From contig CM040128.1 in assembly GCA_022559845.1 (NCBI GenBank), positions 79,919,247 through 79,983,246 of the forward strand: 64,000 nucleotides of DNA, given 5' to 3'. Both the position numbers and the translations under genes were made by a program. This document shows, piece by piece, positions 35,685-46,311 of the stretch; within the stretch, counting starts at the first letter, position 1, and every line of letters begins with the position of its first letter. The DNA comes from Amorphophallus konjac (taxonomy: Eukaryota; Streptophyta; Magnoliopsida; Alismatales; Araceae). A model generated the notes under the pieces. The model saw only the letters and a list, made by a program, of their open reading frames with translations, did not search any database and was not told the origin of the DNA.

Positions 35685-38600
35685 TTAAAAGTAGAATTTG
35701 CGTAGTGCGGCTACGTTCCACGTCTGAGGGATGGGTTCCCCTTCCGCTGTAGCTAGCCTGTACGCACCTTTCCCGAGCGTCTCGACCACTCGGTAGGGGC
35801 CTTCCCAGTTAGGGGATAGCTTGCCCGCCGCCTCTAGTGGTCGAGAGGCTTCGGCTTTCCTGAGGACGAAGTCTTTCGGTTGAAAGTGTCTGTTTCGGAC
35901 TTTGGCGTTGTAGTATCGCGTGAGGCGGCGTTGGTATTCCGTTGCTCGGGTGCGGGCGATCTCTCGGAGTTCATCAGCCAGGTCGAGGTTCTCGAGTAAT
36001 TTTTGCTCGTTTGCCTCGGGCGAGTAGCGGATGACTCGGAGAGACGGGTTGGCAACCTCTAATGGAATGACGGCCTCAATGCCATACACCAGCTGGAAAG
36101 GACTTTCACCGGTTGCCGTTCTGGGAGTCGTTCGGTGTGACCAAAGTACGCTGGGCAGTTCCTCGAGCCAGCTACCCTTGGCCTTGCCGAGTCTGGTCTT
36201 TATGCCTTTTAAGATAGTCTTATTGGCATTTTTGACCAGCCCGTTGGCCTGAGGGTGGGCGACCGAAGTGAAGTGGTTGCGAATGTTTTGGTCGGCGCAT
36301 CTGTCTCGGAAATAACGAGAATCGAATTGCCGACCGTTGTCGCTCACTATCACCCGGGGGATGCCGAAGCGACAAATGATCGACTTCCATACGAAACTCC
36401 AGACGATTGTCTCGGTGATCCTCGCCGTGGCTTCGGCCTCGATCCATTTGGTGTAGTAGTCGATGGTGACGATGATGAACTTCTTCTGGGACTGAGCCGT
36501 AGGGAACGGCCCGAGAATGTCGATCCCCCACCGAGCGAAGGGATAGGGCTCGGTAAGGGTGATGAGCTCCGTAGCCGGCTGATGGACCAAGTGGTCGAAT
36601 CGCTGGCATCGGTCGCACTGCTGTACGTGGGCCGTGCAGTCGTGCTGCAAGGTTGGCCACCAGTACCCCTGCCGTAGCAGGATCCTGGCTAGGGACCTTC
36701 CTCCTGAATGCGCTCCGCACAGGCCTTCATGAGTCTCTCGGATGGCTCGGTTGGCCTCGTCGGGGCTGAGACACTTCAGGAGGGGACCAGAGAAGGACCT
36801 CCGGTAAAGAGTGTCGTCGAGGATGACGAAGCGTCGGGCTTGATACTTCATTCGGCGTGCCTCCCGAGGGTCGGAGGGCTCTCGGGAGTCCTGGAGCCAA
36901 GATAGGTAGGGGGAGCGCCAGTCGCTTGGAAGGGCCGAGTCAACGGTCAGGAGCTCCGAGTCAATGCTCGGGCGCTCTAGATCTTCAAGGAGGACTGATC
37001 GGGTACCTTCAGGGTCGAGAGAGGAGGCTAATCGAGAGAGGACGTCCGCTCGGGAGTTTTCCTCCCGAGCTATTCGGACTACCCCGAATCCCTCGAACTG
37101 TTGGGCCAGGTCTCTGACCAGCTGGAGGTATTTGACCATTGGGGCCTCTCGAGCTTCGTATTCGCCGTTGACTTGGCTAGCCACCAGCTGGGAGTCGGTG
37201 TGGATTTTGACTCGCTCAGCCCCCAACCGTCGAGCCATGCGAGCTCCCGAGATAAGGGCCTCGTACTCGGAAGCGTTGTTGGACGCCTGAAAGCTGAATT
37301 TCAAGGCGCACTGTAGTTCTACTCCTTCGGGGGACCTCAGGAGGATCCCTGCACCACTACCGACCGAGTTGGAAGATCCATCGACGAACAGCTCCCAGGT
37401 CAGCCCGGGCGCGGACGGAGATCTATCTTCAGTCGGGATGGTGCTCTCGGCGATGAAGTCGGCGAGCGCTTGGCCTTTCATAGCCGAGCGCGGGCGGTAC
37501 GAGATATCGTAGGCCCCAAGCATGATTGCCCATTTGACGAGTCACCCTGAAGTTTCGGGGTGGGCTAGAATCTTCTTCAATGGTTCGCCGGTTAGCACGG
37601 TGATAGGGTGCCCTTGGAAATAGGGTCAGAGGCGTTTGGCGTAGGTAACCAACGCTAGCACGAGTTTTTCGGTTGCGGGGTACCTCCTTTCAGCCTCGTT
37701 GAGCACCTTGCTGGTGTAGTAGACCGGCCTCTCGATTCTTGAGTAATTTCTGACCACGAAGAGCAGCAAGACTTCGCCCGGAACGGGCTTGGAGAGCACC
37801 GGGGGCGAGGCCAGGAACTCCTTGAGCTCGGCGAACGCTTTCTGGCATTCCTCATCCCATGCGAACGTAGCAGATGCCAATTTGGGCCCCCTCAAAAGTT
37901 TGAAGAAGGGCAGGCATCGTTCGGCCGCACGTGACAGGAAACGGCTGAGAGCGGCGACACGCCCGGTTAGGCGCTAGACGTACTTGACGCAAGTGGGCGG
38001 GCGCATGTCCAGGATGGCCTGGACCTTGTCGGGGTTGGCTTCGGTCTCGCGTTGAGTGACCAGGAAATCCAGGAACTTCCCAAATCTTACTCCGAAGGCG
38101 CACTTGGTAGGATTGAGCTTCATGTTGTACTTCAGGAGGGTGCCGAGGGTTTCGGCGAGGTCGGTGAAGTGATCTTGGGCCTTGGGGGTCTTGACGAGCA
38201 TGTCGTCAATGTAAGCCTCGACGTTCCGACCTAATTGCTCCTCGAACATGTGATTGACCAGCCTTTGATACGTAGGTCCAGCGTTCTTCAACCCGAAAGG
38301 CATCCGGGTGTAGCAGTATACGCCGTAGTCAGTGATGAAGGCGGTCTTCTCGATATCTTCTGGATCCATTCTGATCTGATGATAACCTGAATAGGCGTCT
38401 AGGAAGCTGAGTATCTCGTTGCCCAAGGTTGAGTCAACCAATTGGTCGATGCTCGGTAACGGATAGCAGTCCTTAGGAGTGGCCTTATTCAGATCGGTGA
38501 AGTCCACACACATCTGCCATTTGCCCGAAGCTTTAGGTACCAGGACGACGTTGGCTAGCCACGTCGGGTATAGGACCGGTCTAAAAAGGCCAGTCTCTTG

Positions 38601-38870
38601 TCCCTTGGTGACCTGCGCCTTGATGATCGTCTGTTTCCCTGGTGTATGCTTCCTTCTGCGCTGTTGTACGGGCTTCACGGCGGGGTCGAGGTTGAGCTTG
38701 TGCATCACGGTCTCCTCTGGTATTCCAGGCAGTTGATCATCAGACCAAGCAAAGACTCAGATGTACTCAGAAAGGAATTCTTTATATTGATGCTGATCCT
38801 TGGGCGGTAGGTCGGCTCTGATCCTTACTCCTAGGGTCGGGTCATCGTTAGGAAAATCGTCAGTAATTCG
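35685..38870 (-). pseudogene. pol: Tat pol: RT, RNase H, archaeal-type RNase H, integrase
   Basis: Reading leftwards, RT has intact YIDDML near 38200. A gypsy RNase H remnant follows at 37626-37895. A second RNase H of the archaeal type occupies about 37150-37420 (ELFVDGSSNSVGSGAGILL, then HTDSQLVASQV), a Tat hallmark. Integrase has the H-H-C-C region near 36600-36700, DILGPFP and SDNGRQF. At the third acidic position of the D,D-35-E triad, near 36234, the codon is AAA (Lys) where GAA (Glu) is expected, so strand transfer should fail. In-frame stops lie at 38757 (TGA), 37974 (TAG), 37626 (TGA) and 37542 (TGA). The frame ends at TAA 35685-35687. Confidence 0.88.
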
Positions 38871-41074
38871 CCAACAGGCTCGGTGGTTGCGGTTTTATCC
38901 TCGACTCCCCGGGGACCCTTATCTTTCCCGTTCGGCCTTGTGGCTTCCACCGAGATATTGTAGCACCTTCTGGCCGTGGCCTGGTTACCTCGAACTTCCC
39001 CCAACCCGCTTTTGGTGGGGAACTTCATTTTTTGGTGATAGGTAGACGGTACGGCCTTTATTCGGCTGAGGATTCCCCGGCCGAAGATGGCGTTGTACGG
39101 TATCATACTTTTAATCACTATGAAGTCCACCATGACCGTAACGGTTCTGGGTGGGGTGCCGAGGGTAACCGGCAGGCTTAGGGCTCCCTCGGGATAGGTG
39201 GCTAGGCCATTAAACCCGCAGAGGGGGGTTCGGACCGGGCGGAGCTTGGATGGATCTTCCCCCATCTTAAGGAAACAGTCATAAGACAACACATCAGGGG
39301 CACTCCTATTGTCAACTAGAATCCTATATACGTTACAATGGTTTATTGTGGCCGAGATTACGAGGGCGTCGTCATGCGGGGTGCTCAGCCCTTCCAGATC
39401 TCGGTCGGAGAAGACTATGACCTGGGGCTCACTCGGCGGGGCCTTGGGGGGCTCAATGGCTCGGCTCGCCCGCTCGGCATGACGCTTCGTTCCTCGGCTA
39501 CTGTCGCCTCCTGATGCTGTCCCTTCAGAGATGACGTTGATGTGGACCCCTCGGGGGGCGTTGTCGATCTCCTCTGCGGTGCCTCGCTCTTCTTTGTGCT
39601 CGGCTGTGAACCGAGCCAGGTGCCCCTGACGGATGAGGCGCTCGATCTCGTCCTGGAGCTGGTGACAGTCACCGGTGTGGTGCCCGTGATCGCTGTGGAA
39701 CAAGCAATGCCTGTCGCGATTGCGGTTCTTCGACCTCATCGGCTCGGGCTGGCGGAGGAGTCCCGAGTCTTTGATGTCTTCATAAATCTCATAGACCGGG
39801 GTAGCTAGTGGGGTGTAACGCTCGTACTTCCGCTTGCGCTCCCCATCACGGTCTCGCTTCTTTCCCGAGCTTGAATTTGGCTCGGAAGCCTGCTTCTTGT
39901 CCCCCTCCCGACCCGAGCCGGTTGCGTCTCGACAAGCGCTGAGCACTTCTTCGCACTCGGCGTGGCGCAGTGCCAGAGTCACTAGCTCGGCAAGGGTCGA
40001 GGGAGGGTGGAGGACAAGTTCGCGGTGGAGATTCTCGTCCCAGGTGCCCCCAGTCAGTGCGGTTGTGGCTGAGGCCACGTCCAGGCGGGGGATTCTCAGG
40101 GCTTCCGATTTGAATCGGTGAATATAAGCCCGGAGTCTTTTCCCTTGCGCCTGTTTGAGGGCCAGGAGCCCCGCTACCGACCTTGGGGGGGCACTTCCGG
40201 CGAAACTCTATTTGAAGACTCGCCCAAATTGCTTGAAGTCTCGGATGGACCTGGGGGCGAGGGCCCGGAACCATGCTTGAGCGCCTTGGACCAGGGTGGT
40301 CACGAAGGCTCGGCACTTGATGGTGTCGGACACTCTGTGCAGGGTCATCAGAGCGTCGAAGCTATCGTAATGATCGGCCGGGTCGCCCTGGCCGTCGTAG
40401 AGCTTGAAGGTCGGAATGGAGGTTCTAGGAGATACCTCTGCCTTCAAGATGTACTCGGAGAACATGGATTTCTCCTCGTCCTCTGGGAAAGAGGTCTTCT
40501 GCAGGGCGCGGAGGGCGCGCTCCTGTTCTGCGAAGCGTCTCTCGAAATCTCGCAGCCGGAGGGATAGTTCCGATTGCTGTCGTGCCGTGGGACTGGGGGG
40601 AGCGTCTTGGCGATCTCCGGGAACGCCAGCTTTCGAGTTTGGACGCCGCGCCCCCAGTTTTCCCCTTCTTGGCATGGAGGAAGCCTCTTGCTCCCGAGGC
40701 GGAGCTTGCGAGGGTCCTCCAATCCTGTTGCGGATGAGCTGCTGGCCGCGGAGAGTGAAGCGACCTCTGGCGGTGTGCTGGGACGTATTTTCGCGGGGAG
40801 GGCTCCCTGACGGAGCGCGGGACCTTCCATCCCTAGCCGCCTAGTTCTTCATGAGTTCTACAAGGATATCCAGTTTCGCGTTGAGGGCTTGGAAGGCTTC
40901 GGCGCCACCGTTGGGGGGTAGCCCTACCGCCGCAGGAGGGGGTGGCGTTTCGTCGGCGGGGACGCTGGCGTTGGAGGGAGGGTTCTGTGAGGCCCTAGAA
41001 GGGCCATCCCCCGCCGCTACCACGGCCTTACCCCTGTCGCCGGCGGACCTCCTCCTTGAGCTCCTTCGCACCAT
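38831..41074 (-). pseudogene. gag: Tat gag and protease
   Basis: The first ATG (41074) lies 18 bp past the primer site. The frame runs through a Pro-rich leader, TAG at 40841-40843, an Arg-rich stretch and the gag core (YDGQGDPADHYDSFDALM near 40340-40395). TAG at 40208-40210 follows, then the rest of gag and a Cys/His motif, CLFHSDHGHHTGDC (about 39655-39700). The protease near 39305 reads LVDNRSA, where the glycine of the D-x-G active site is Arg (AGG for GGG). A one-base shift between about 38840 and 38870 joins it to RT in another frame. All changes fit decay after insertion. Confidence 0.82.
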
Positions 41075-41091
41075 ACTTGCTTTTCGTGCGT

Positions 41092-41109
41092 TTCCCACAG
41101 ACGGCGCCA
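41092..41109 (-). other. Primer binding site of the Tat element
   Basis: On the minus strand this reads TGGCGCCGTCTGTGGGAA, starting two bases after the end of the 5' LTR. This primer site is characteristic of Tat elements. Confidence 0.9.
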
Positions 41110-41111
41110 GA

Positions 41112-41882
41112 TGAAGAGGCGTGATCTCGTGCTGGTCCTGAGCGGGCTGAGGATCACCAGATCGTGAACTGCAAGACAGGGAAACGGATCAGAGGGCCCA
41201 TGGGGAATCCCTAGGGCAAACCCTCCGATGCTTAAGTCAGTGGAGCTATGGTGGGAGCAATAGTAGGGAGGAGAGAGCTTGTGCGCGGGATCCCTCTCCA
41301 CCAGAAGGGTGAAGCGGTTCTTGCTCAGGAGTTTTGGGCGTATGATTGCCTTTCTTGGCCTACCTTTAGCCGGAGGGTATCCCTGGTTTAAATAGTACGC
41401 CGTCTCTTGGAGTCCTGCTAGCCGAGGGGTTTCAGGTGGGGGTTACGTCCTCATCGTGGGCTTTTATGGCCTTATCGTGAGGAAGAAGAAGAAGTCCACT
41501 GCCTTCCTGAATTCCTGCCTGCTGCGGACTCTTAACGGCTGCAAAGATAAGCATTCGTCGGTCGTTCCGAGCTCAGAGGGGTCAGCCCTATCCGGGCGGT
41601 AGGCTTAGCTCGGTAAAAGATGGGTCGGATAGGCTGGCCTACGCCTCCCTCTCCCGGGCGGAGAGATGGCTCGGGCGCGGGCCTTTCTCGTGACCTGACC
41701 GATGCTCGGGCCCTCCGAGCCTTGAGGCCGTCTAGGAGGGCTGTTTCCTCGAGCGCTGTTTATTGGACTTTCTTCCCTAAGTGGGCCCTGTGGGCTGTCA
41801 CTTGGGTGAGCTTGGCCTCATTGGGCCCTGCCGGGCCTAGTTGGGTTGCTCTTTGAATGGGCTGCAGAAATCCCCCTCTCCA
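41112..41882 (-). repeat. 5' LTR of the Tat element
   Basis: This 771-bp LTR has TG...CA ends and aligns with 7724-8507 with about 10% differences in the parts compared by eye, including a deletion near 41480. CTCTT follows at 41883-41887. Confidence 0.92.
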
Positions 41883-41887
41883 CTCTT

Positions 41888-43346
41888 AAAATGGAGACAC
41901 TGCTGTCGGTCTGAGCCACCAAGTATATGTGAGCTCAAGAACATCCTACTATAAATAGATCCACGCCCACCCCCCCCCCCCAGAAGATCAAGGATCAAGG
42001 GCGCGTCACGCACTTGACTTCCGGATCCTTCACGTGGCCGTCTCTGCTGTTCTAATTTGCCACGGTAGAGGATGTCGACTAAGTGATTGTTTAGCCCCTC
42101 TTTGCCAGAGGGATAATTAAAATGAGGGTTATCTCTAGTGAGTTAGTTCGTTCAGCTATTTAGTGTTATTTGTTTCGATAAGTAATGGCTTATCCATTTA
42201 ATTTAAAGGAGGTTAACTCCTCTTTAATTCCAATTATTTTGATTGTATCGAGGGATAAAAGGTGGATTTATTTTATGAATTGATTTAAATGTCTCTCCCA
42301 TCCCAATTTTACAAGTAATGATTCTAAAATTATTTTTTTTCATATCTTACCCCTCCTATCCCCTAAATTGCCCCTCAACTAACATCCACCTTAGCTTATA
42401 CATGTTATTTGATGTAAATGGATAATATGATAAAATAAGAAATTATGTAATCATATAAATATTTAGACATTAAATTTTTTGTTACATGTGATGTGAAATT
42501 ACATAATATGTTTAAATGCATTAATCTTTTTTTACACTCCATAGTAATTACGCAAACATTTAGATGCCTTAAAAGATTTACAATTCACTTGTAAATAAGT
42601 AAACTTCCTACGTGGTAATCTTTTTTTATTTCACATCTAATACGTAAACGGTTAGATAAATTATTTCTTTTTTCATTTGACATATATTTACGTAAACATT
42701 CAGACGCACTAATATATGTTTTCAATTTATGTTGCAATTGCATAAACATAGAAAGGCATTAATCTATTTTTTTTTTACTTATAATTACATTTAAACATGT
42801 AGACTGAACAACTTCATGCATTTTTGTTTGTTGCTGAACTTTGTGGCGATAATTAGGTGGACTATGTACTTAAACTACATAACTTATTCGAACTAAGATT
42901 TAAGTTGGATAGATATTTTAACAATATGAAATAAATTGTATGTTTTAAAAATTTAAAATTAAGTAAAAATCAACCTTCATGATATGGCAAAATGGAACCT
43001 TCTACTCTTATGTAAAGAACAAGAAAATATTCTTTTCATGGAATTTATGGAAAATAACAGCAGCCTCAGTCAGATTGATCTAAATAATTAGAGAGTTACA
43101 CAATTTTGAGCTACAAAAATCATTTTCACAATGTCTTGATTTGACTTAAAATCAAACCAAGCATAAAAAATAAAGGGTACAATTACATACGTTTCTGTTT
43201 GAGAAAGTCTTTTTGGGAGTGAAAACTCATCTTCTGTATCAAAAAAATCACAACATTGTGTATGGCTCTACAAGTTGACAAATTGCTCACATAGTGAGCA
43301 CTTCAATTTTTTACATATTGCAACTTGCAAATAGGGAACATCACTT
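41888..43346. other. AT-rich spacer with poly-C run
   Basis: No gene is seen. A run of about 14 C residues interrupted once lies near 41971. The DNA is strongly AT-rich from 42120 on. Confidence 0.5.
42430..42800. repeat. Degenerate repeat of about 60-90 bp
   Basis: The phrase TACGTAAACATTTAGATGCATTAATCT recurs in five or six diverged forms, each followed by a poly-T run, near 42450, 42510, 42555, 42640, 42700 and 42750. The period is uneven. No coding capacity is seen. Confidence 0.5.
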
Positions 43347-43511
43347 TCATAACTCAATTCCTTCGTGAAGTCTTCGACTACCTTGGCTGGTGCCTTTACT
43401 TTTAAAAGTCATCTCCTCAACTGCTTTGTCCACCCGACGTAGCGAGAGTTCCATCGTAGAGTTATCTTCTTTTGGATGCCACTGGAAAGTAGTCACGGGG
43501 CATTGTTGTGC
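43347..43511 (-). pseudogene. Orphan terminal exon, gene not recognised
   Basis: On the minus strand an acceptor TTTGTAG at 43512 opens a 165-bp exon of 54 codons ending in TGA (43347-43349). The peptide starts AQQCPVTTFQWHPKEDN and ends LHEGIEL, with MELSLRRVDKAVEEM in the middle, which could form a helix. The intact frame, phase-0 acceptor and natural composition suggest a real last exon. No upstream exon follows before the hAT element. I do not recognise the family. Confidence 0.35.
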
Positions 43512-43966
43512 CTACAAAGTTGAAACGTAACCCTGACACAAGTAATTGACAAATTATTAGTCAATATAGAATAACAAACACCCTCACAAAGTTTAAACAC
43601 AGATATTATGATTTAGATCTAACAATCAGAACTTCTCTATCCCAACCAAAAGACTTGGCCTTCTTAAGGAATTAAAATGGAGAGACGGTCTTCCTGCTCA
43701 AGACCACGAGAACCATGGAAAAGATTAGCCCTGTCAACGGATCGGATCCGGATCCGGATCCGATAAGATAATATCCGAATTTAACCCGAATCCGAAATAG
43801 GAAGACATTTTGGATTCGGATCTAATCCAAATCCGAACCTGCATTTTCGGATTCGGATCTACTCGAAATCCCTGTTGTACATATTTTTTACATTTTTCAT
43901 AACTGTTTGGAATCCATTTTCAGAACTTTTTTGGATCCATTTTCGGATCCACATATTAAGTACACA

Positions 43967-44189
43967 TTATGAATGAATCAAATAACATGATAATAAATAG
44001 TGTGCATCAACAATTGCCTCATCCAAGGCTGTTACAAATGGATCTCCAGTCTGTTGCAAATGCCTCACCCATCTTCCCAGGTTGCCCCCACCAGCCTCCC
44101 CACCGAAGAGCGGATCACATGGGTCTCTTCCTGTGAATAAGACTCCCAACATCACCCTGAAACTGAAGACGTCGCTCTTATCAGTGTAC
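43967..44189 (-). pseudogene. Receptor-like kinase exon fragment (CORYNE-like)
   Basis: An acceptor TTTTCCAG opens the exon at 44189. The peptide RYTDKSDVFSFRVMLGVLFT, followed by GRDP and GGxLGRWVRHLQQTGD, matches kinase subdomains IX-X of a small receptor-like kinase. The wording is closest to CORYNE, a membrane pseudokinase of stem-cell signalling. The glycine after DVFSF is Arg (AGG for GGG), and the frame runs into unrelated sequence after ALDEAI. Only about 60 residues survive, so it is a fragment. The family call is firm, the CORYNE call is tentative. Confidence 0.6.
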
Positions 44190-44536
44190 CTGGAAAAGTT
44201 GAACATGGCCCACTCAGCACATAGCTCTAAGTATTATTACCACCTCAATACGGGTGTTTAACAAATATGCACATCAAAGACATCAGGGTTTTGAACGGGA
44301 TAAAATAAAGGAAGCAGGTTTATTAACACCATTTCTTGACTCCAAATTTGACTCCAGTAAATAAAAACATACCATTTCATCACTTGACAATAAACAATGA
44401 GTTAAAACTTCATAAAAGAGGGGGTTGTGGTGCATGTTTAGTGGTGTTAAATTTGGGGTTCAAGGAATGGTGCTAATAAACTATTTTCCTAAGACAAACA
44501 AGATTTTGAACCATAGAATACAAATGACATTGGCAC

Positions 44537-44614
44537 TTACTGAAGCCAGTCCTTGGTGCAGAAGAGAGCCTCCACAGTCTCTGGCCTCAGTGAGCTGCGG
44601 TATTCATCGAGGAG
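44537..44614 (-). pseudogene. hAT transposase C-terminal fragment
   Basis: The 25-residue frame LLDEYRSSLRPETVEALFCT followed by KDWLQ and TAA matches the end of the hAT dimerisation domain (family pattern R-x-L-D-x-Y-R-S-S-L-x-P-x-T-V-E-A-L). Upstream of it the frame is broken. Its position inside the hAT element fits a decayed transposase. It is short, so the call rests on one motif. Confidence 0.5.
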
Positions 44615-45737
44615 TCTGCTTCAGTGGTGTTGGTATCAGCACTGGCAGAGGGTGCATTTTGGTCCACAGCGTCAGTGGTGGCTGCGATTCCACTGTTGAT
44701 AGGGCCAACAACAATATTGTTCACATCAGTTAGCTATTATACATAAGCCGGGGTCAATGGAAGTGGCCGGGCAACATATTCAACAACAACAACATATTCA
44801 ATGGAAAGCCCTCCTGCAGAAGCAGTCTTCTCTGCTATTTCTAAACTGAAGGAATGTCTCCTCCATTTCCACTGTTTTCCAATATCGCTACCAGAAATGC
44901 AGAGAGGTAACAAAGACTCAAATTAAGCAGACTGAACATTGTAGAGATAAATAAAAACATGCTAAAACTAATCGTGTTTATACAAAAGCTGTATATTAAG
45001 TACAGTTAAAGAAAAAAATACTCAGTATGTTTACAACACAATTTGGTTGAGCAATGCTATAATTCCTTCTACAGTCTGAAAACTTCTTCCTCATTCTTTA
45101 AATTCCAAACCATAATCCATTATCATTGAAGTTGTTCAGGAACATAATGTGTACTATCAAAACAAACCTTGAATTTAAAAAAAAACTATTGCTTTATGCG
45201 TATTTAACATTTCAAAAACATAGCAAGAACAAGATGTAAGTAGAATGCATAATGATAATAAGAGAATCCAATAAATCAAGACTCGAGGCGCAAAACATGA
45301 TATCAGACTAAAGCAGAAGTGGAAGCAGTAATATCTCAATTCTCAAAGCACATACAAATTCAGAGCAGATGCATCAGAGAACACAGATGTCACCTATGAA
45401 TAATACAACATATCAACTTTAAATTAATGACAAAGGATCCTACAAGTGAACATTAATTAGTTCAAAGTACTTCTGAACCAGCATAAAATTGATAAGTCAC
45501 ACATCTGACAAAACACTCAAACCCAAGTGCCCACTGTATAGAGACATATGGCCTTAGAAAGGACATAGGTTCAAATATGCATTAAGCCACCAAATTTTCT
45601 TGGATAAAAGAGAAACAAAACCATCATAGAAATAAAATTCTGATTGTTTGACGGGTTATCCACATAATTCAGATATCACCTATATATGAATAAGATAACC
45701 TGTCATGCAAACCTGTAACATGCATATCACTTGCTAG

Positions 45738-45832
45738 TAGGGGTGTAAACGGGTCGGATCCGGATCGGATCTTTTATGATCTGAATCCGGATCCGATAAG
45801 AACAGATCCGAATATAACCCAAATTTTCGGAT
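45738..45832 (+). repeat. Internal copy of the hAT end sequence
   Basis: TAGGGGTGTAAACGGGTCGGATCCGG repeats the outer left end (43726) in the same orientation, together with the CCGGATCCGATAAGA phrase that follows it in both. The flanking octamers do not match those of the outer element. It may be the end of an older nested copy or an internal duplication. Confidence 0.6.
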
Positions 45833-45970
45833 CTACATTCTAAACAAGGCATAGTTCCTGTTCTTGTCGGTGGAAACACCAGTTGTTGACGATCCTGCTC
45901 GGTGGCTTGGCTTAGCACCAGTTGCTGACGTTCCTGCGGCTGCTTGAAGCTGTTCTTCTGGCTTGACACC
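45833..45970 (-). pseudogene. Exon-like fragment, gene not recognised
   Basis: An acceptor TGTATTTCAG opens a frame of 45 residues at 45970 that ends at TAG 45833-45835. The peptide begins GVKPEEQLQAAAGTSATGAK and is rich in Ala, Ser, Thr and Gly. The last codons run into the hAT-like subterminal repeat, so the original exon is cut there. I do not recognise it. Confidence 0.35.
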
Positions 45971-46263
45971 CTGAAATACACATTACAATTGATATTTAGG
46001 CAGTTTAAAAGGCAATTTTTAATCCTCTTTTTAATCACCCTATGCGAGGACCAGAAAATGGCCTATTGGCTATGAAATCTTTGTGAAGGGCAAACACACT
46101 TTCTGATGAACATTTTTTTTTTTGGAAAGTGACTTTCTGATGAGCATTAGTTGTTCATTCCAAATTGTCATTCATACTTTCTCCCCTGAATCACGAGATT
46201 GTGTTGTAAATGAAGATTGATATGTCTATCTACAACTAGAATAAAATTCACAGAAGTTTTGGA

Positions 46264-46311
46264 TCACCATGCCTTCCGTGCAAGCTTCTCCAACTTTTCT
46301 TGCTCGAGCTT
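46264..46311 (-). pseudogene. Small terminal exon fragment, gene not recognised
   Basis: An acceptor CTGTTACAG opens a 48-bp frame reading KLEQEKLEKLARKAW and TGA. It looks like the charged helical end of a protein. Its short length makes the call weak, but acceptor and frame agree. Confidence 0.25.

Larger units (their letters stand above)
7724..41882 (-). mobile_element. Tat-lineage Ty3/gypsy retrotransposon, host of the nest
   Basis: The element reads on the minus strand, with its 5' LTR at 41112-41882 and 3' LTR at 7724-8507. CTCTT flanks it on both sides (7719-7723 and 41883-41887), a perfect 5-bp target duplication. Without the nested insertion it is about 11.2 kb. The primer site TGGCGCCGTCTGTGGGAA, the second (archaeal-type) RNase H before integrase, and an extra antisense gene near the 3' LTR are hallmarks of the Tat lineage. 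Coding capacity is destroyed by nonsense changes, a frameshift and altered catalytic residues. The LTRs differ by roughly a tenth by eye, so it is the oldest layer. A Tekay-type element sits between its antisense gene and pol. Confidence 0.93.
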
